From Haloarculaceae archaeon (GTDB lineage Archaea > Halobacteriota > Halobacteria > Halobacteriales > Haloarculaceae): a stretch of DNA of 64,000 nt. Location: contig SKTU01000011.1 of assembly GCA_007122455.1 (NCBI GenBank), positions 1 through 64,000 of the forward strand, given 5' to 3'. Below, piece after piece: positions 9,889 through 18,910 of this stretch. The notes below the pieces were generated by a model. That model did no database searches, was not told the origin of the DNA, and saw only the letters and a program-made list of their open reading frames with translations. A program made the position numbers and the translations under genes. The stretch's first letter is position 1; every line of letters starts with the position of its first letter.

Positions 9889-9975
9889 ACCAACGTTGTG
9901 CCGCGCTGCCTTCATTAATCCTTCTCGGGTCGAAGAACTCCTGGACGCGCCGAACCGCCCGACTGCTTCGGACCG

Positions 9976-10800
9976 CTATAGTGGCGCCGGCGCCGGCGGC
10001 ATCGATCGCTTGTGCATGCTCGTCTCGTAGAGCTCGACGACGCGGTCGATCGCCGACTCCGGAAGACCGAGCGTTCGGACCGTCGCGGCCTTCGACAGCG
10101 GGCCGTCGACGTGGAGCGCGAGAACCGCGTCCAGTTCGTCGTAGCCGAGTCCCATCTCCTCCTCGTCGGTCTGGCCCACCCACATCGCCGCCGTCGGCGT
10201 TCGCGTGACGAGGTCGTCCGGCACACCGAGATCACGGGCCAGCTGGCGCACCTGACACTTGTAGAGGTTGCCGATCGGATTGCAGTCGACCGCCTGATCC
10301 CCGTACTTGGTGAAGTAACCCGTGGCGGCCTCCGAACGATTGCCGGTGCCGAGGACGATCCGGTTCTCCGCGTTGGCGACGAAGTAGTTCAACACCGCGC
10401 GGGTCCGGACGCGAACGTTGCCGATCGCCATCCGGTCGTCGACGCCCTCGGGATAGGCGTCGGCGAACTGGTCGACGATCGGGTTGATGTCGATGACGTC
10501 GTACTGGATCCCGAGCTCCTCGGCGACGCGCTCTGCGTCCGTCTCGTCGGCGTCGGGGTTGACGGAACTCGGCATCAGGAGGCCGTGAAGCGACTCCGGA
10601 CCGAGCGCGTCGACGGTCAGATAGGCGGTCGTCGTCGAGTCGATCCCGCCGGAGAGCCCGAGCACCGCACCGTCGGCACCGGCCGCCTCGATCGTGTCAG
10701 CGATGAACGCCTGAATGTGCTCGCGACGCTCGGCGAGCTCGGCCTCCGAAAAGCGAAGGTCGACGTTCGTCCCTTCGACGAGTGGTTCGTGTTCTACCAT
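9976..10800 (-). CDS. nadE: NAD+ synthetase
   Basis: LGLSGGIDSTTTAYL (SGGxDS), GTGNRSEAATGYFTKYGDQAVDCNPIGNLYK. Confidence 0.95.
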   Translation of the reverse strand: MVEHEPLVEGTNVDLRFSEAELAERREHIQAFIADTIEAAGADGAVLGLSGGIDSTTTAYLTVDALGPESLHGLLMPSSVNPDADETDAERVAEELGIQYDVIDINPIVDQFADAYPEGVDDRMAIGNVRVRTRAVLNYFVANAENRIVLGTGNRSEAATGYFTKYGDQAVDCNPIGNLYKCQVRQLARDLGVPDDLVTRTPTAAMWVGQTDEEEMGLGYDELDAVLALHVDGPLSKAATVRTLGLPESAIDRVVELYETSMHKRSMPPAPAPL

Positions 10801-10937
10801 CAGGTTTCAGTGGGGGTGGTAGTGACTAATAAGCACCCGTTTCGGTGGATTTCCTGGACGAGCGTTCGGTTTCGACTACGTGGATAAACGCTACGTTCAA
10901 GTGTCACCGGCCGGTACGGCCTCTCGAAGCGACGCGA

Positions 10938-11008
10938 GCGCCGTTGGTCCAGTGGTAGGACAGTGGCTTCCCAAGCCACTAGCCCGGGTTCAATTCCCGG
11001 ACGGCGCA
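10938..11008 (+). tRNA. tRNA-Gly (anticodon CCC)
   Basis: GCGCCGTTGGTCCAGTGGTAGGACAGTGGCTTCCCAAGCCACTAGCCCGGGTTCAATTCCCGGACGGCGCA folds as a cloverleaf; anticodon loop TTCCCAA. Confidence 0.95.
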
Positions 11009-11105
11009 TTTCTGCGACGAACGGACGTGAGGAGCGAAATCGTCAGCAGGATTGAACCCTGCCAGTCGCGGCGCTCGAACGAAGTGAGAGCGACCGTCTG
11101 GTTCC

Positions 11106-11127
11106 GGTTCAATTCCCGGACAGTGCA
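11106..11127 (+). repeat. Partial copy of the tRNA-Gly 3' end (T-arm plus acceptor), att-like
   Basis: ggttcaattcccggacagtgca versus tRNA 10987-11008 ggttcaattcccggacggcgca (20/22 identical). Confidence 0.75.
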
Positions 11128-11327
11128 CTCTGATCCCCTTGCTCTCCTGTGGTTTCGGCCTGTGACGAGGAAACTATGACGCCACACTCGCAGATCATCC
11201 AAATTAGAACGAATCGGACCCTCCGACGCAGTCGGGCGAGTATCGCTGTTGGACCGCCAACCCGATTCGCACGAACGAACGATGTACGAACCGGTCGGGA
11301 GATGCAGCAACCGTCACGAGAGGTGAC

Positions 11328-11465
11328 CGCTCAACAGTCCATGCCGTTGCTTCGGACCTCCGTGATACGTATGGCCGGATTGACGTGTTCGTTCACAATG
11401 TCGGGCTTTCATCGCGCCGTCGGACGGAACCCGAAGACGGGAGCGAACTGACCATCAAGAGCTGA
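11328..11465 (+). pseudogene. Relic of a short-chain dehydrogenase/reductase gene
   Basis: One frame reads VHAVASDLRDTYGRIDVFVHNVGLSSRRRTEPEDG...stop, resembling the SDR YGRIDVLVNNAG segment; no N-terminal Rossmann start and no catalytic YxxxK. Confidence 0.5.
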
Positions 11466-11501
11466 TGCTAAACCCTTTATTTTCCCCTTCGAAGTTCGGG
11501 T

Positions 11502-11849
11502 ATGGCTTTCGAGGAGCTGCAGACGGATGTTCGGGAATTCTGTGAGAAACGGGACTGGAGGCAGTACCATACACCGAAGGAGTTGGCGATCGGGATGGTG
11601 ACAGAATCAAGCGAGCTCTTGGAGCAGTTCCGGTTCAAAGACCACGCTGACCAATCCGAACTGCTGGCGGACCCCGATCGCAGGGAGGCAATCGAGGATG
11701 AATTGGCTGACGTTCTGTTTTTTATGCTTCGCTTCGCCGATTTATACGACATCGAGTTGGACGAGGCGTTAACGAGCAAGCTTGAAAAGAATAGATCCCG
11801 ATACCCGGCAAACGAATATAACGGACGGAATAAAACGTACGACGAGTAA
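11502..11849 (+). CDS. MazG-like nucleotide pyrophosphohydrolase
   Basis: ESSELLEQFRFKD...EDELADVLFFMLRFADLYDIELDEALTSKLEKNRSRYP; all-alpha NTP pyrophosphatase ExxE...ExxD motifs. TATA-like TTTATTTT about 25 nt upstream. Confidence 0.88.
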   Translation: MAFEELQTDVREFCEKRDWRQYHTPKELAIGMVTESSELLEQFRFKDHADQSELLADPDRREAIEDELADVLFFMLRFADLYDIELDEALTSKLEKNRSRYPANEYNGRNKTYDE

Positions 11850-11855
11850 CCGCTG

Positions 11856-13742
11856 ATGCTTGTCTATGAAAGCACGAAATCCGGGTTCTTAGACGACGTT
11901 GTTGAGGGGCATTTAGTCCCGGAGATCAAACAAGGATACGAGTCAGAGGGAATCGGGATGGGCGGGGCGGGTGAGGTTCAAGCCTGGAAGAACTCTCTGC
12001 AGTACATGCATACTGTCCTGAGTGGCAGTTCAGTCCCGGACGACGCCGGCGTGGCAATCGAATTTAAAATCCCACTCACATCTCGCCGCATCGATTTCCT
12101 GGTCTCCGGCTACGACGAAGCAGACAACGCGAACGTCGTGATCATCGAACTCAAACAGTGGAATGGCGACAGTACACAGGCAGTCAACGACAAAGACGGA
12201 ATCGTGAAAACTGCTCTTGGTGGCGGCATCCGAGAAACAACCCATCCGAGTTACCAGGCGGTTTCGTATGCTCAACTGCTGAAAGACTTCAATATTAGTA
12301 TCCGCGAGAAACCGATCAATCTGCATCCACTGGCGTATCTCCACAACTTCGAACCCCTGTACAGAGAGACCCTCGACAACGAAACGTATCGCCCGTACAC
12401 CGAGCAGGCACCGCTCTACATCCGCGGAGATACGAAGAAGTTGCGTGCGTTTCTTGAATCACAGATTAATGTCGGGGATGACCGGGAAAATCTCTACGAG
12501 ATGAACGAAGGGAAGATCCGGCCGGCAAAATCCCTGCAGAACTCGCTGGTGGAGATGCTGGACGCCCGGGACGAGTTCACGCTGATCGACTCCCAGAAAG
12601 TCATCTTCGAGAAAGCCGTTGAACTGGCGAAGCAATCACGCCGTGACGGGAAAAAGCGCGTCTTGCTCGTCGACGGCGGCCCCGGAACTGGGAAAACGGT
12701 GGTGGCGATCAACGTCCTCGCGGAACTGATTCAGAGCGACATGGTCGCCCAGTACGTCTCGAAAAACCGAGCGCCACGAGAGGTCTACAAAGAAAAACTC
12801 CGAGGTGACAAACTCGTCAAAGAGATCGAACACCTCTTCACGGGTGCCGGAAGCTTTGTCGACACAGATACGGATACACTCCCAGCGTTAATCGCTGATG
12901 AGGCCCACCGACTGAACGAAGAATCAACGTTCTTCGGTCGCGGTGAAAACCAGATCATGGAGATAATCAACGCCGCCAAATTCAGCGTGTTCTTCATCGA
13001 CGAAAGCCAGCGCGTCCACATCGACGACATCGGATCCAAACAAGAAATCCACAAACACGCAACTGACCTGGGTGCTGAAATAGAGGAGTTGACGCTTGAA
13101 TCGCAATTCCGCTGCAACGGCTCAAAAGGCTACATTGCGTGGGTTGACGACGTACTACAGATCCGACGGACCGCGAACGCAGACGGGTTCGATCTGGAGT
13201 TCGACCTCCGGGTCTTCGCCTCACCCGAAGCCCTACATACGGCGATCGAAGAACAGAACGAACGGACACGTCTGTCACGGGTTGTAGCCGGGTATTGCTG
13301 GGAATGGGAGAAAGACGGCCGCTCCGACCCAGATGTGACAGACATCACGATCGGTGACTACGAGCGGAGTTGGAATCTCGACACCAGCGACCCCTGGGCG
13401 ATCGCGGAAGGCTCGATCGACGAAGTCGGCTGCATCCACACGTGCCAGGGTCTCGAATTCGACTACGTCGGCGTGATCATCGGCGAGGATCTGAAATACC
13501 GCGACGGAGAGATCGTCGTCGATCACGAAGCACGAGCGAGTACTGATCGATCGTTGTTCGGTATCAAGAAGATGTTCAAAGAGAATCCCGAGCAGGCTGC
13601 CGAGACGGCTGAAGAGCTCATCAAAAACACCTACCGGACGCTCATGACCCGTGGCATGAAAGGCTGCTACCTCTATTGCTGTGATGACGAACTCCAAAAG
13701 TATCTTAAAACACGCATCGAAAACAGTTCCATCACTCACTAA
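11856..13742 (+). CDS. DUF2075-type ATPase/helicase with N-terminal PD-(D/E)XK-like nuclease segment
   Basis: Walker A GGPGTGKTVVA; Walker B LIADEAHRL; C-terminal CIHTCQGLEFDYVGVIIGEDL and TYRTLMTRGMKGCYLY; N-terminal RRIDFLVSGYDEADNANVVIIELKQW (D...ExK-like). Confidence 0.85.
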   Translation: MLVYESTKSGFLDDVVEGHLVPEIKQGYESEGIGMGGAGEVQAWKNSLQYMHTVLSGSSVPDDAGVAIEFKIPLTSRRIDFLVSGYDEADNANVVIIELKQWNGDSTQAVNDKDGIVKTALGGGIRETTHPSYQAVSYAQLLKDFNISIREKPINLHPLAYLHNFEPLYRETLDNETYRPYTEQAPLYIRGDTKKLRAFLESQINVGDDRENLYEMNEGKIRPAKSLQNSLVEMLDARDEFTLIDSQKVIFEKAVELAKQSRRDGKKRVLLVDGGPGTGKTVVAINVLAELIQSDMVAQYVSKNRAPREVYKEKLRGDKLVKEIEHLFTGAGSFVDTDTDTLPALIADEAHRLNEESTFFGRGENQIMEIINAAKFSVFFIDESQRVHIDDIGSKQEIHKHATDLGAEIEELTLESQFRCNGSKGYIAWVDDVLQIRRTANADGFDLEFDLRVFASPEALHTAIEEQNERTRLSRVVAGYCWEWEKDGRSDPDVTDITIGDYERSWNLDTSDPWAIAEGSIDEVGCIHTCQGLEFDYVGVIIGEDLKYRDGEIVVDHEARASTDRSLFGIKKMFKENPEQAAETAEELIKNTYRTLMTRGMKGCYLYCCDDELQKYLKTRIENSSITH

Positions 13743-13756
13743 GAACGTCTTGACCC

Positions 13757-14494
13757 ATGGGAACGCTCGTCCTTGATATTGAAACCGCAAGCCCGTTCGA
13801 AGAACCCTCCGCGAACGCGAACGACACGCAGTACTACGAATGGGTCGCCGTCGGCCTCGCCTACGCCAACGAGTTTCATGACACGCCTGAAACCGACGTG
13901 TTATTCCGTCGCGGTAGTTGGGATAGCGCCTATACGCGCGACCTCTTCGAACAGCTATTCGAATGGTGTGACACGCGAGAAATCGAGCGGCTGCTGACGT
14001 ACAACGGGACGTGGTTCGACGGCAAACACCTGCTCAACTGGGCCCGCGAACTAGACGACACGACCGACATCGAATTCCAGCAGCGAACCGAGGCCCTGTT
14101 CGAGAACCATATCGATGTCGCACTCGCCGCCGCCGACGAGTACGCCGACGAACTCTGGGACGACCAGCAGATCCTCCCAGACTGGAAAGCCTACGACCTC
14201 GCAGACATCGACAACGACAGCATCTGGTACGACGATTACGACTTCCCAGACACGTACCTCTCAGAAATTGACGGTCCAGCTGTACAGGGCAAACACATTG
14301 GACAGGTCATCGGTGAACGATACGTCGACAATGTTGATGCCGGGATCGAAGCAACCAGCGTTCATCGAGAACTTACTCGACTCCTCGAAGACTACTGTAG
14401 AAGCGACGTTGCCGACCTGATCGACCTTTACACCACACTCGGCGGTCCCGAACTCGATGACACGTACTGCCGCCCACCGGCACGGTTCAGCTGA
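13757..14494 (+). CDS. DnaQ/RNase H-like (DEDD) 3'-5' exonuclease, YprB-like
   Basis: LVLDIETASPFEE (DxE), LLTYNGTWFDGKHLLNWA (NGxxFD), LEDYCRSDVADLIDLY. Confidence 0.8.
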   Translation: MGTLVLDIETASPFEEPSANANDTQYYEWVAVGLAYANEFHDTPETDVLFRRGSWDSAYTRDLFEQLFEWCDTREIERLLTYNGTWFDGKHLLNWARELDDTTDIEFQQRTEALFENHIDVALAAADEYADELWDDQQILPDWKAYDLADIDNDSIWYDDYDFPDTYLSEIDGPAVQGKHIGQVIGERYVDNVDAGIEATSVHRELTRLLEDYCRSDVADLIDLYTTLGGPELDDTYCRPPARFS

Positions 14495-14654
14495 ACTATT
14501 TCTCTATTGAATCCCTTCCTTGAGAGAACGAGACCGCGATTAAATTCTGTCGTTCGCAACTACTGTTCGGGGTGGGTGGATGTCAAGAACCGGGAACCAC
14601 TGATGGAGAACGTGTACATCGAATCGGAAATCAAGGAGGCGCCGTTGAACTCGT

Positions 14655-15092
14655 TTACTCCGTCGAGCCTGAACGGTATTCTTTGCACCCGCCACGAAAA
14701 CGGCTGCACTCCGAACTTCGCTCATCGACGCAGAGATTCAGATTCCGGTACTCCTCCGCGAGTACGTCGTCGAGGAGCTCGATCTCTCGGTCCCCGTAGT
14801 CGCTATTCGCGATGAAATACGGTACGAGGTACTGTTCGGCGATCCGTCGCCCGCAGAGCCCTCGTCGCTTGAATCGCAGTACTTCCTCTCGAACGTCTTC
14901 ACGGGTCGGTTCTACGCCGAGATCCGTATCGACGACGCGCCCCTGAGACAGTCCCGTGACGATGCGGTCGGGTTCGATCATCTCGTGCCCGAACGCACGT
15001 CGAGAACCGTATAAATAGTTACCCTCAGCCACTGTCACTGAACGTTTCTGAGGTGCCGGTGTATCGGGGTCCATCGTCGCTCTATCGGTCAC
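14655..15092 (-). CDS. Hypothetical protein, possibly 3'-truncated
   Basis: ORF reading ...HEMIEPDRIVTGLSQGRVVDTDLGVEPTREDVREEVLRFKRRGLCGRRIAEQYLVPYFIANSDYGDREIELLDDVLAEEYRN; TATA-like sequence inside the ORF near 15015 suggests a downstream start (about 14979). Confidence 0.4.
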   Translation of the reverse strand: MTDRATMDPDTPAPQKRSVTVAEGNYLYGSRRAFGHEMIEPDRIVTGLSQGRVVDTDLGVEPTREDVREEVLRFKRRGLCGRRIAEQYLVPYFIANSDYGDREIELLDDVLAEEYRNLNLCVDERSSECSRFRGGCKEYRSGSTE

Positions 15093-15096
15093 CGAT

Positions 15097-15591
15097 TCAG
15101 TCGGTGTCGACGACGTAGAGTACGGTCAGGAAAACCAGCAGTGCGAACTCTGTCGCCTTGCTGACCATCGCGATGAGATCGCCCCGGAGATGGGCGATCA
15201 TCGATTCGACGAGCCCCACGTCCTCGTGGTGATGGGAGTCGATGTGTGGCCAAAAGGCGCCGTGGTCGAGGACGGTGTGCCAGGCGACGTACCCGAGCAG
15301 GTACGTACCGGTCAGAGCGATTCCGAGCAGGTAGACCGGGCGTTTCGCGACGCCCTTGAAGACCACGACGACGCCGGCGAAGATTCCCAGTCCCGAGAGC
15401 ACGAACAACGGCGGACGTGGGTCGTACACCGTTCCGAATTTGACGTATCGGAGTAGCTGTTCGTAGCCGTACTCCGGATGCAACAGATGGAGCCAGGCGA
15501 CGAGGATCGCGAGGGCGCCGGTACAAACCCGTACGAATCGAGTATGCCGGTCGTCGAGCGGCTTCGAAACGTCCGCGGCTTCGGCGACCAT
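15097..15591 (-). CDS. Haloarchaeal membrane protein, unknown function
   Basis: Several TM helices in MVAEAADVSKPLDDRHTRFVRVCTGALAILVAWLHLLHPEYGYEQLLRY... Confidence 0.7.
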   Translation of the reverse strand: MVAEAADVSKPLDDRHTRFVRVCTGALAILVAWLHLLHPEYGYEQLLRYVKFGTVYDPRPPLFVLSGLGIFAGVVVVFKGVAKRPVYLLGIALTGTYLLGYVAWHTVLDHGAFWPHIDSHHHEDVGLVESMIAHLRGDLIAMVSKATEFALLVFLTVLYVVDTD

Positions 15592-15679
15592 GGTGATCGA
15601 TGTCGGCCCGCTCTCAAAACCGGTTCGGTGTTTACGACGAGTTACGATAACGGCGCAAGGCTTTCGACGCTCCGCGTGA

Positions 15680-18145
15680 ATGAGCGTGTCAATGGGTTCC
15701 TGCGATCTCTGTGACCTCCCCACGCCCGATCCGCCCGTGACGGGCGACGACGTCGATGGAGCCTTCTGCTGTCGGGGATGTCGCGCGGTCGCGGCGAAAC
15801 TCGACGAGGTCGACGAGGCTGCCGAGTCGACCGTCGATTCGCCCGGTACGGACTTCGACGACGGGGGCGTTCCGGACGACGCCCTCGAGACGTATCTCGC
15901 CGTCGATGGAATGCACTGCACGACGTGTGAGGCGTTTCTCGGGCTACACACCGACGATATCGGCGGGATTTACGCGATGGATGCCAACTACGCGATGGGG
16001 ACGGCTCGGGTCGTCTACGACCCGGAGGCCGTATCCGAGGCCGAACTCCCGGAGCTGCTGTCGGGATACGGCTACACGGTCCGGTTTCGTGACGACGACG
16101 GAGGCCCCGGAGTCGACGATGCTGCCAGGGCGCGCCAGCGCGACACCGTTGAGCGATTGATCGTCGGTGGGTTCTTCACGATGCTCGTGATGCCGTGGTA
16201 CTTCTTCTTCCTCTATCCCAGCTACCTCGGTATGGAGACTGGTTTGATCGCCGTCGACACGACGACCTCCCTCACGCTCTATCTCCCGATGGTGTTCATC
16301 GGTCTGTTCACGTCAGCCGTCCTCTTCTACACCGGCTATCCCGTACTTCGAGGTGCCTGGGTGAGCATCAAGACGCGACAGCCGAATATGGACCTGCTCG
16401 TGTCGGTCGCGGCGCTGTCGGCGTACGCCTACAGTACGGTCGCACTCGCGACCGGGAGCACCCACCTCTACTACGACGTCACCGTTGCGGTGATTATGGT
16501 CGTCACGGTCGGCCGGTACTACGAGGACCGGATTCGAAGCCGTGCGACGGACGCGATCTCGACGCTCACGACCGCCCGCGTCAGCGAGGCCGTGCGACTC
16601 ACCGCCGACGGCAGAGAAACCGTTCCCGTCGGTTCAGTCGAGCCGGGTGACCGACTCGTGGTCGCGCCCGGCGAACGCGTGCCGGTCGACGGTTCCGTCG
16701 TCGAGGGGGTGGCTGACGTCGACGAATCCGTCCTGACCGGCGAATCGCTGCCGGTGACCAAGGAGCCCGGTGACGAGATGGTCGGCGGGTCGGTCGTCGC
16801 CGACGACGCTCTCGTCGTCGAGGTCGGGCCAGACGCCGAGAGCACTGTCGACCGAATCGCGTCGGCACTGTGGGAGATCCAGAGCCGCTCGCCCGCGGCC
16901 CAGCGGCTGGCGGACGCGCTCGCAACGGTCTTCGTTCCGCTGGTGCTCGTGCTCGGGACGACCGTCGCACTCTGGCAGCTCCTGACCGGTGGCACTGTCG
17001 CCGCGGCCTTGCTCGCCGGTCTGACGGTGCTGGTCGTCTCGTGTCCGTGTGCGATGGGACTCGCGACGCCGCTCGCGATCTCCGCCGGTTTACGCGACGC
17101 ACTCGAGCGAGGTGTCGTCGTCACGAACGAGTCCGTCTTCGAGACCGCACCTGACGCCGACATCGTCGTCTTCGACAAGACCGGGACGCTGACGACCGGC
17201 GAGATGCGCGTGACCGACGTCACTGGATCGAGCGAGACGATTCGACTCGCGGCGGCAGTCGAGCGGTTCGCCAGCCACCCCGTCGCAGATGCGGTTCTGG
17301 ATGCGGCGATTCCGGATTCGGGGGGCAACCGCTCCGGAGTGGCGGCCGACGGCGGCGTCTCAGGCGTCGAAGCCGACTCGCCGGACGACCTCTCCGCCGT
17401 ACGTGAACTCCCCGACGCGCGGGAGTTCAACCGCCACCCCGGCGAAGGGGTCTCGGCGACCGTCGGTTCGCGCCGAGTCGTGGTCGGCACTCCGGATCTC
17501 GTGGAGCGAGAAGTAGGTGCGATTCCCGAGGAACTCGACGCTCGCATCGCCGAGGTCGATCGTCAGGGCGGGTTACCAGTCGTCGTCGGATGGGGCGGTC
17601 GTGCCCGTGGCGTCGTCACGATAGCGGATCGGGAGCGAGCCGACTGGGAGTCCGCGGTCGAGACGTTCGCGGACTGTGACGTCGTTGTGCTCACCGGGGA
17701 CGACGGAGCGAGCGCGGGACGGTTCCGCGACCACCAGGCTGTCGACCGAGTGTTTACCGGCGTCCCCCCGGACGGGAAGGTCGAGACCGTCCGCCGTCTC
17801 GCCGCGACGGGGACGACGGTGATGGTCGGCGACGGCACCAACGACGCGCCGGCACTGGCGGCGGCGGATATGGGAATCGCGATGGGCGACGGGACGGCCC
17901 GTGCCGCCGACGCCGCCGACGTCGTGGTCACCGACAGCGACCTCACGGCGGTCGACGACGTCTTCGCCCTCGCGACGGGGACACGTCGGCGCATCCGAGA
18001 GAACATCTGTTGGGCGTTCCTCTACAACGCGGTCGCGGTCCCGCTCGCCGTCGTCGGCCTCATCAACCCCTTCTTCGCCGCGCTGGCGATGGCCGCCAGC
18101 AGTATCATCGTGGTCACCAACTCGCGACGGACCGTGATCCGGTGA
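15680..18145 (+). CDS. Heavy-metal (Cu+) translocating P1B-type ATPase with N-terminal Cys-rich domain and HMA domain
   Basis: CDLCDLPTPDPPVTGDDVDGAFCCRGCRAVAAKL; HMA motif MHCTTCEAF; SCPCAMGLATPLA; FDKTGTLTTG; GDGTNDAPALAAADMG. Confidence 0.93.
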   Translation: MSVSMGSCDLCDLPTPDPPVTGDDVDGAFCCRGCRAVAAKLDEVDEAAESTVDSPGTDFDDGGVPDDALETYLAVDGMHCTTCEAFLGLHTDDIGGIYAMDANYAMGTARVVYDPEAVSEAELPELLSGYGYTVRFRDDDGGPGVDDAARARQRDTVERLIVGGFFTMLVMPWYFFFLYPSYLGMETGLIAVDTTTSLTLYLPMVFIGLFTSAVLFYTGYPVLRGAWVSIKTRQPNMDLLVSVAALSAYAYSTVALATGSTHLYYDVTVAVIMVVTVGRYYEDRIRSRATDAISTLTTARVSEAVRLTADGRETVPVGSVEPGDRLVVAPGERVPVDGSVVEGVADVDESVLTGESLPVTKEPGDEMVGGSVVADDALVVEVGPDAESTVDRIASALWEIQSRSPAAQRLADALATVFVPLVLVLGTTVALWQLLTGGTVAAALLAGLTVLVVSCPCAMGLATPLAISAGLRDALERGVVVTNESVFETAPDADIVVFDKTGTLTTGEMRVTDVTGSSETIRLAAAVERFASHPVADAVLDAAIPDSGGNRSGVAADGGVSGVEADSPDDLSAVRELPDAREFNRHPGEGVSATVGSRRVVVGTPDLVEREVGAIPEELDARIAEVDRQGGLPVVVGWGGRARGVVTIADRERADWESAVETFADCDVVVLTGDDGASAGRFRDHQAVDRVFTGVPPDGKVETVRRLAATGTTVMVGDGTNDAPALAAADMGIAMGDGTARAADAADVVVTDSDLTAVDDVFALATGTRRRIRENICWAFLYNAVAVPLAVVGLINPFFAALAMAASSIIVVTNSRRTVIR

Positions 18146-18154
18146 GACGCGCCG

Positions 18155-18844
18155 TCAGAACGTTCTGACGTGGCGACGGAGCGTCTCCCCATCCCCGTCC
18201 CGATAGTCGACGACGAGCTCTTTCCCCGTCCTGGTTTCGTCGAGGTCGTCCGCGTGTACCTCGAACGCGAACGGTGGGTCGTCGACGGTTGCGACGACTG
18301 TTCCGCCAGAGGTAGCGACGACGTGGTCGATCCCGCGAGCGTCCTCGACGTGACAGGAGACGACGTCGTCGTCGACGTCACAGACCAGGTTGCCACGAAC
18401 CTCCCCTCGGTCCCCGTCTCCGCCGCCGAGCCCCGGGGCGAACTCGAACATCATGATCCCTGGCGTGAACGTCCCGAAAACGATCACGAGCGTGAAAAAT
18501 ATCGAGAGGTTGATCTTGCCCGAGTGCCGGTTCACCGCTCGAACGTACGGATGTTCGGCGGTTCGTCGAAGGCGTATCGAGACGGGAACGACGACGAAGT
18601 GAGTGAACGGTCCCCAGAAGAGCAGCAGGAAGCCGTACGCCATCACGTACGTGAGGAACTCCCACTCGGGTCGGACGGACAACAGGACGGCGCCGCTCGT
18701 CCAGGCGAAGAAGCCAAGAAAGATCAGTGCACCGCTCTTCAGCCACCTCCAGACTGGCGTGTTGGCGTAGTAGACGCTCAACAGGTCGCGCCACATTCGA
18801 CCGAGATACCACCGAAGCGATCTCGAAGTACGTTGATCTGACAT
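18155..18844 (-). CDS. Membrane protein associated with the ba3 oxidase locus
   Basis: TM helices ALIFLGFFAWTSGAVLLSV and LSIFFTLVIVFGTFTPGIMMFEFAPG; same strand and directly downstream of coxI. Confidence 0.65.
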   Translation of the reverse strand: MSDQRTSRSLRWYLGRMWRDLLSVYYANTPVWRWLKSGALIFLGFFAWTSGAVLLSVRPEWEFLTYVMAYGFLLLFWGPFTHFVVVPVSIRLRRTAEHPYVRAVNRHSGKINLSIFFTLVIVFGTFTPGIMMFEFAPGLGGGDGDRGEVRGNLVCDVDDDVVSCHVEDARGIDHVVATSGGTVVATVDDPPFAFEVHADDLDETRTGKELVVDYRDGDGETLRRHVRTF

Positions 18845-18910
18845 CTTGAGTGTGTTGCGTAGGTGACGTGAACTCGGTAGCCGGCAGACGTCGAATGACG
18901 GGGACGGAAC

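Noticed and set aside
11009-15092. Complete integrated virus or plasmid
   Set aside because: No integrase, capsid, primase or replication gene and no second clear att repeat; only a small cassette and relics are visible.
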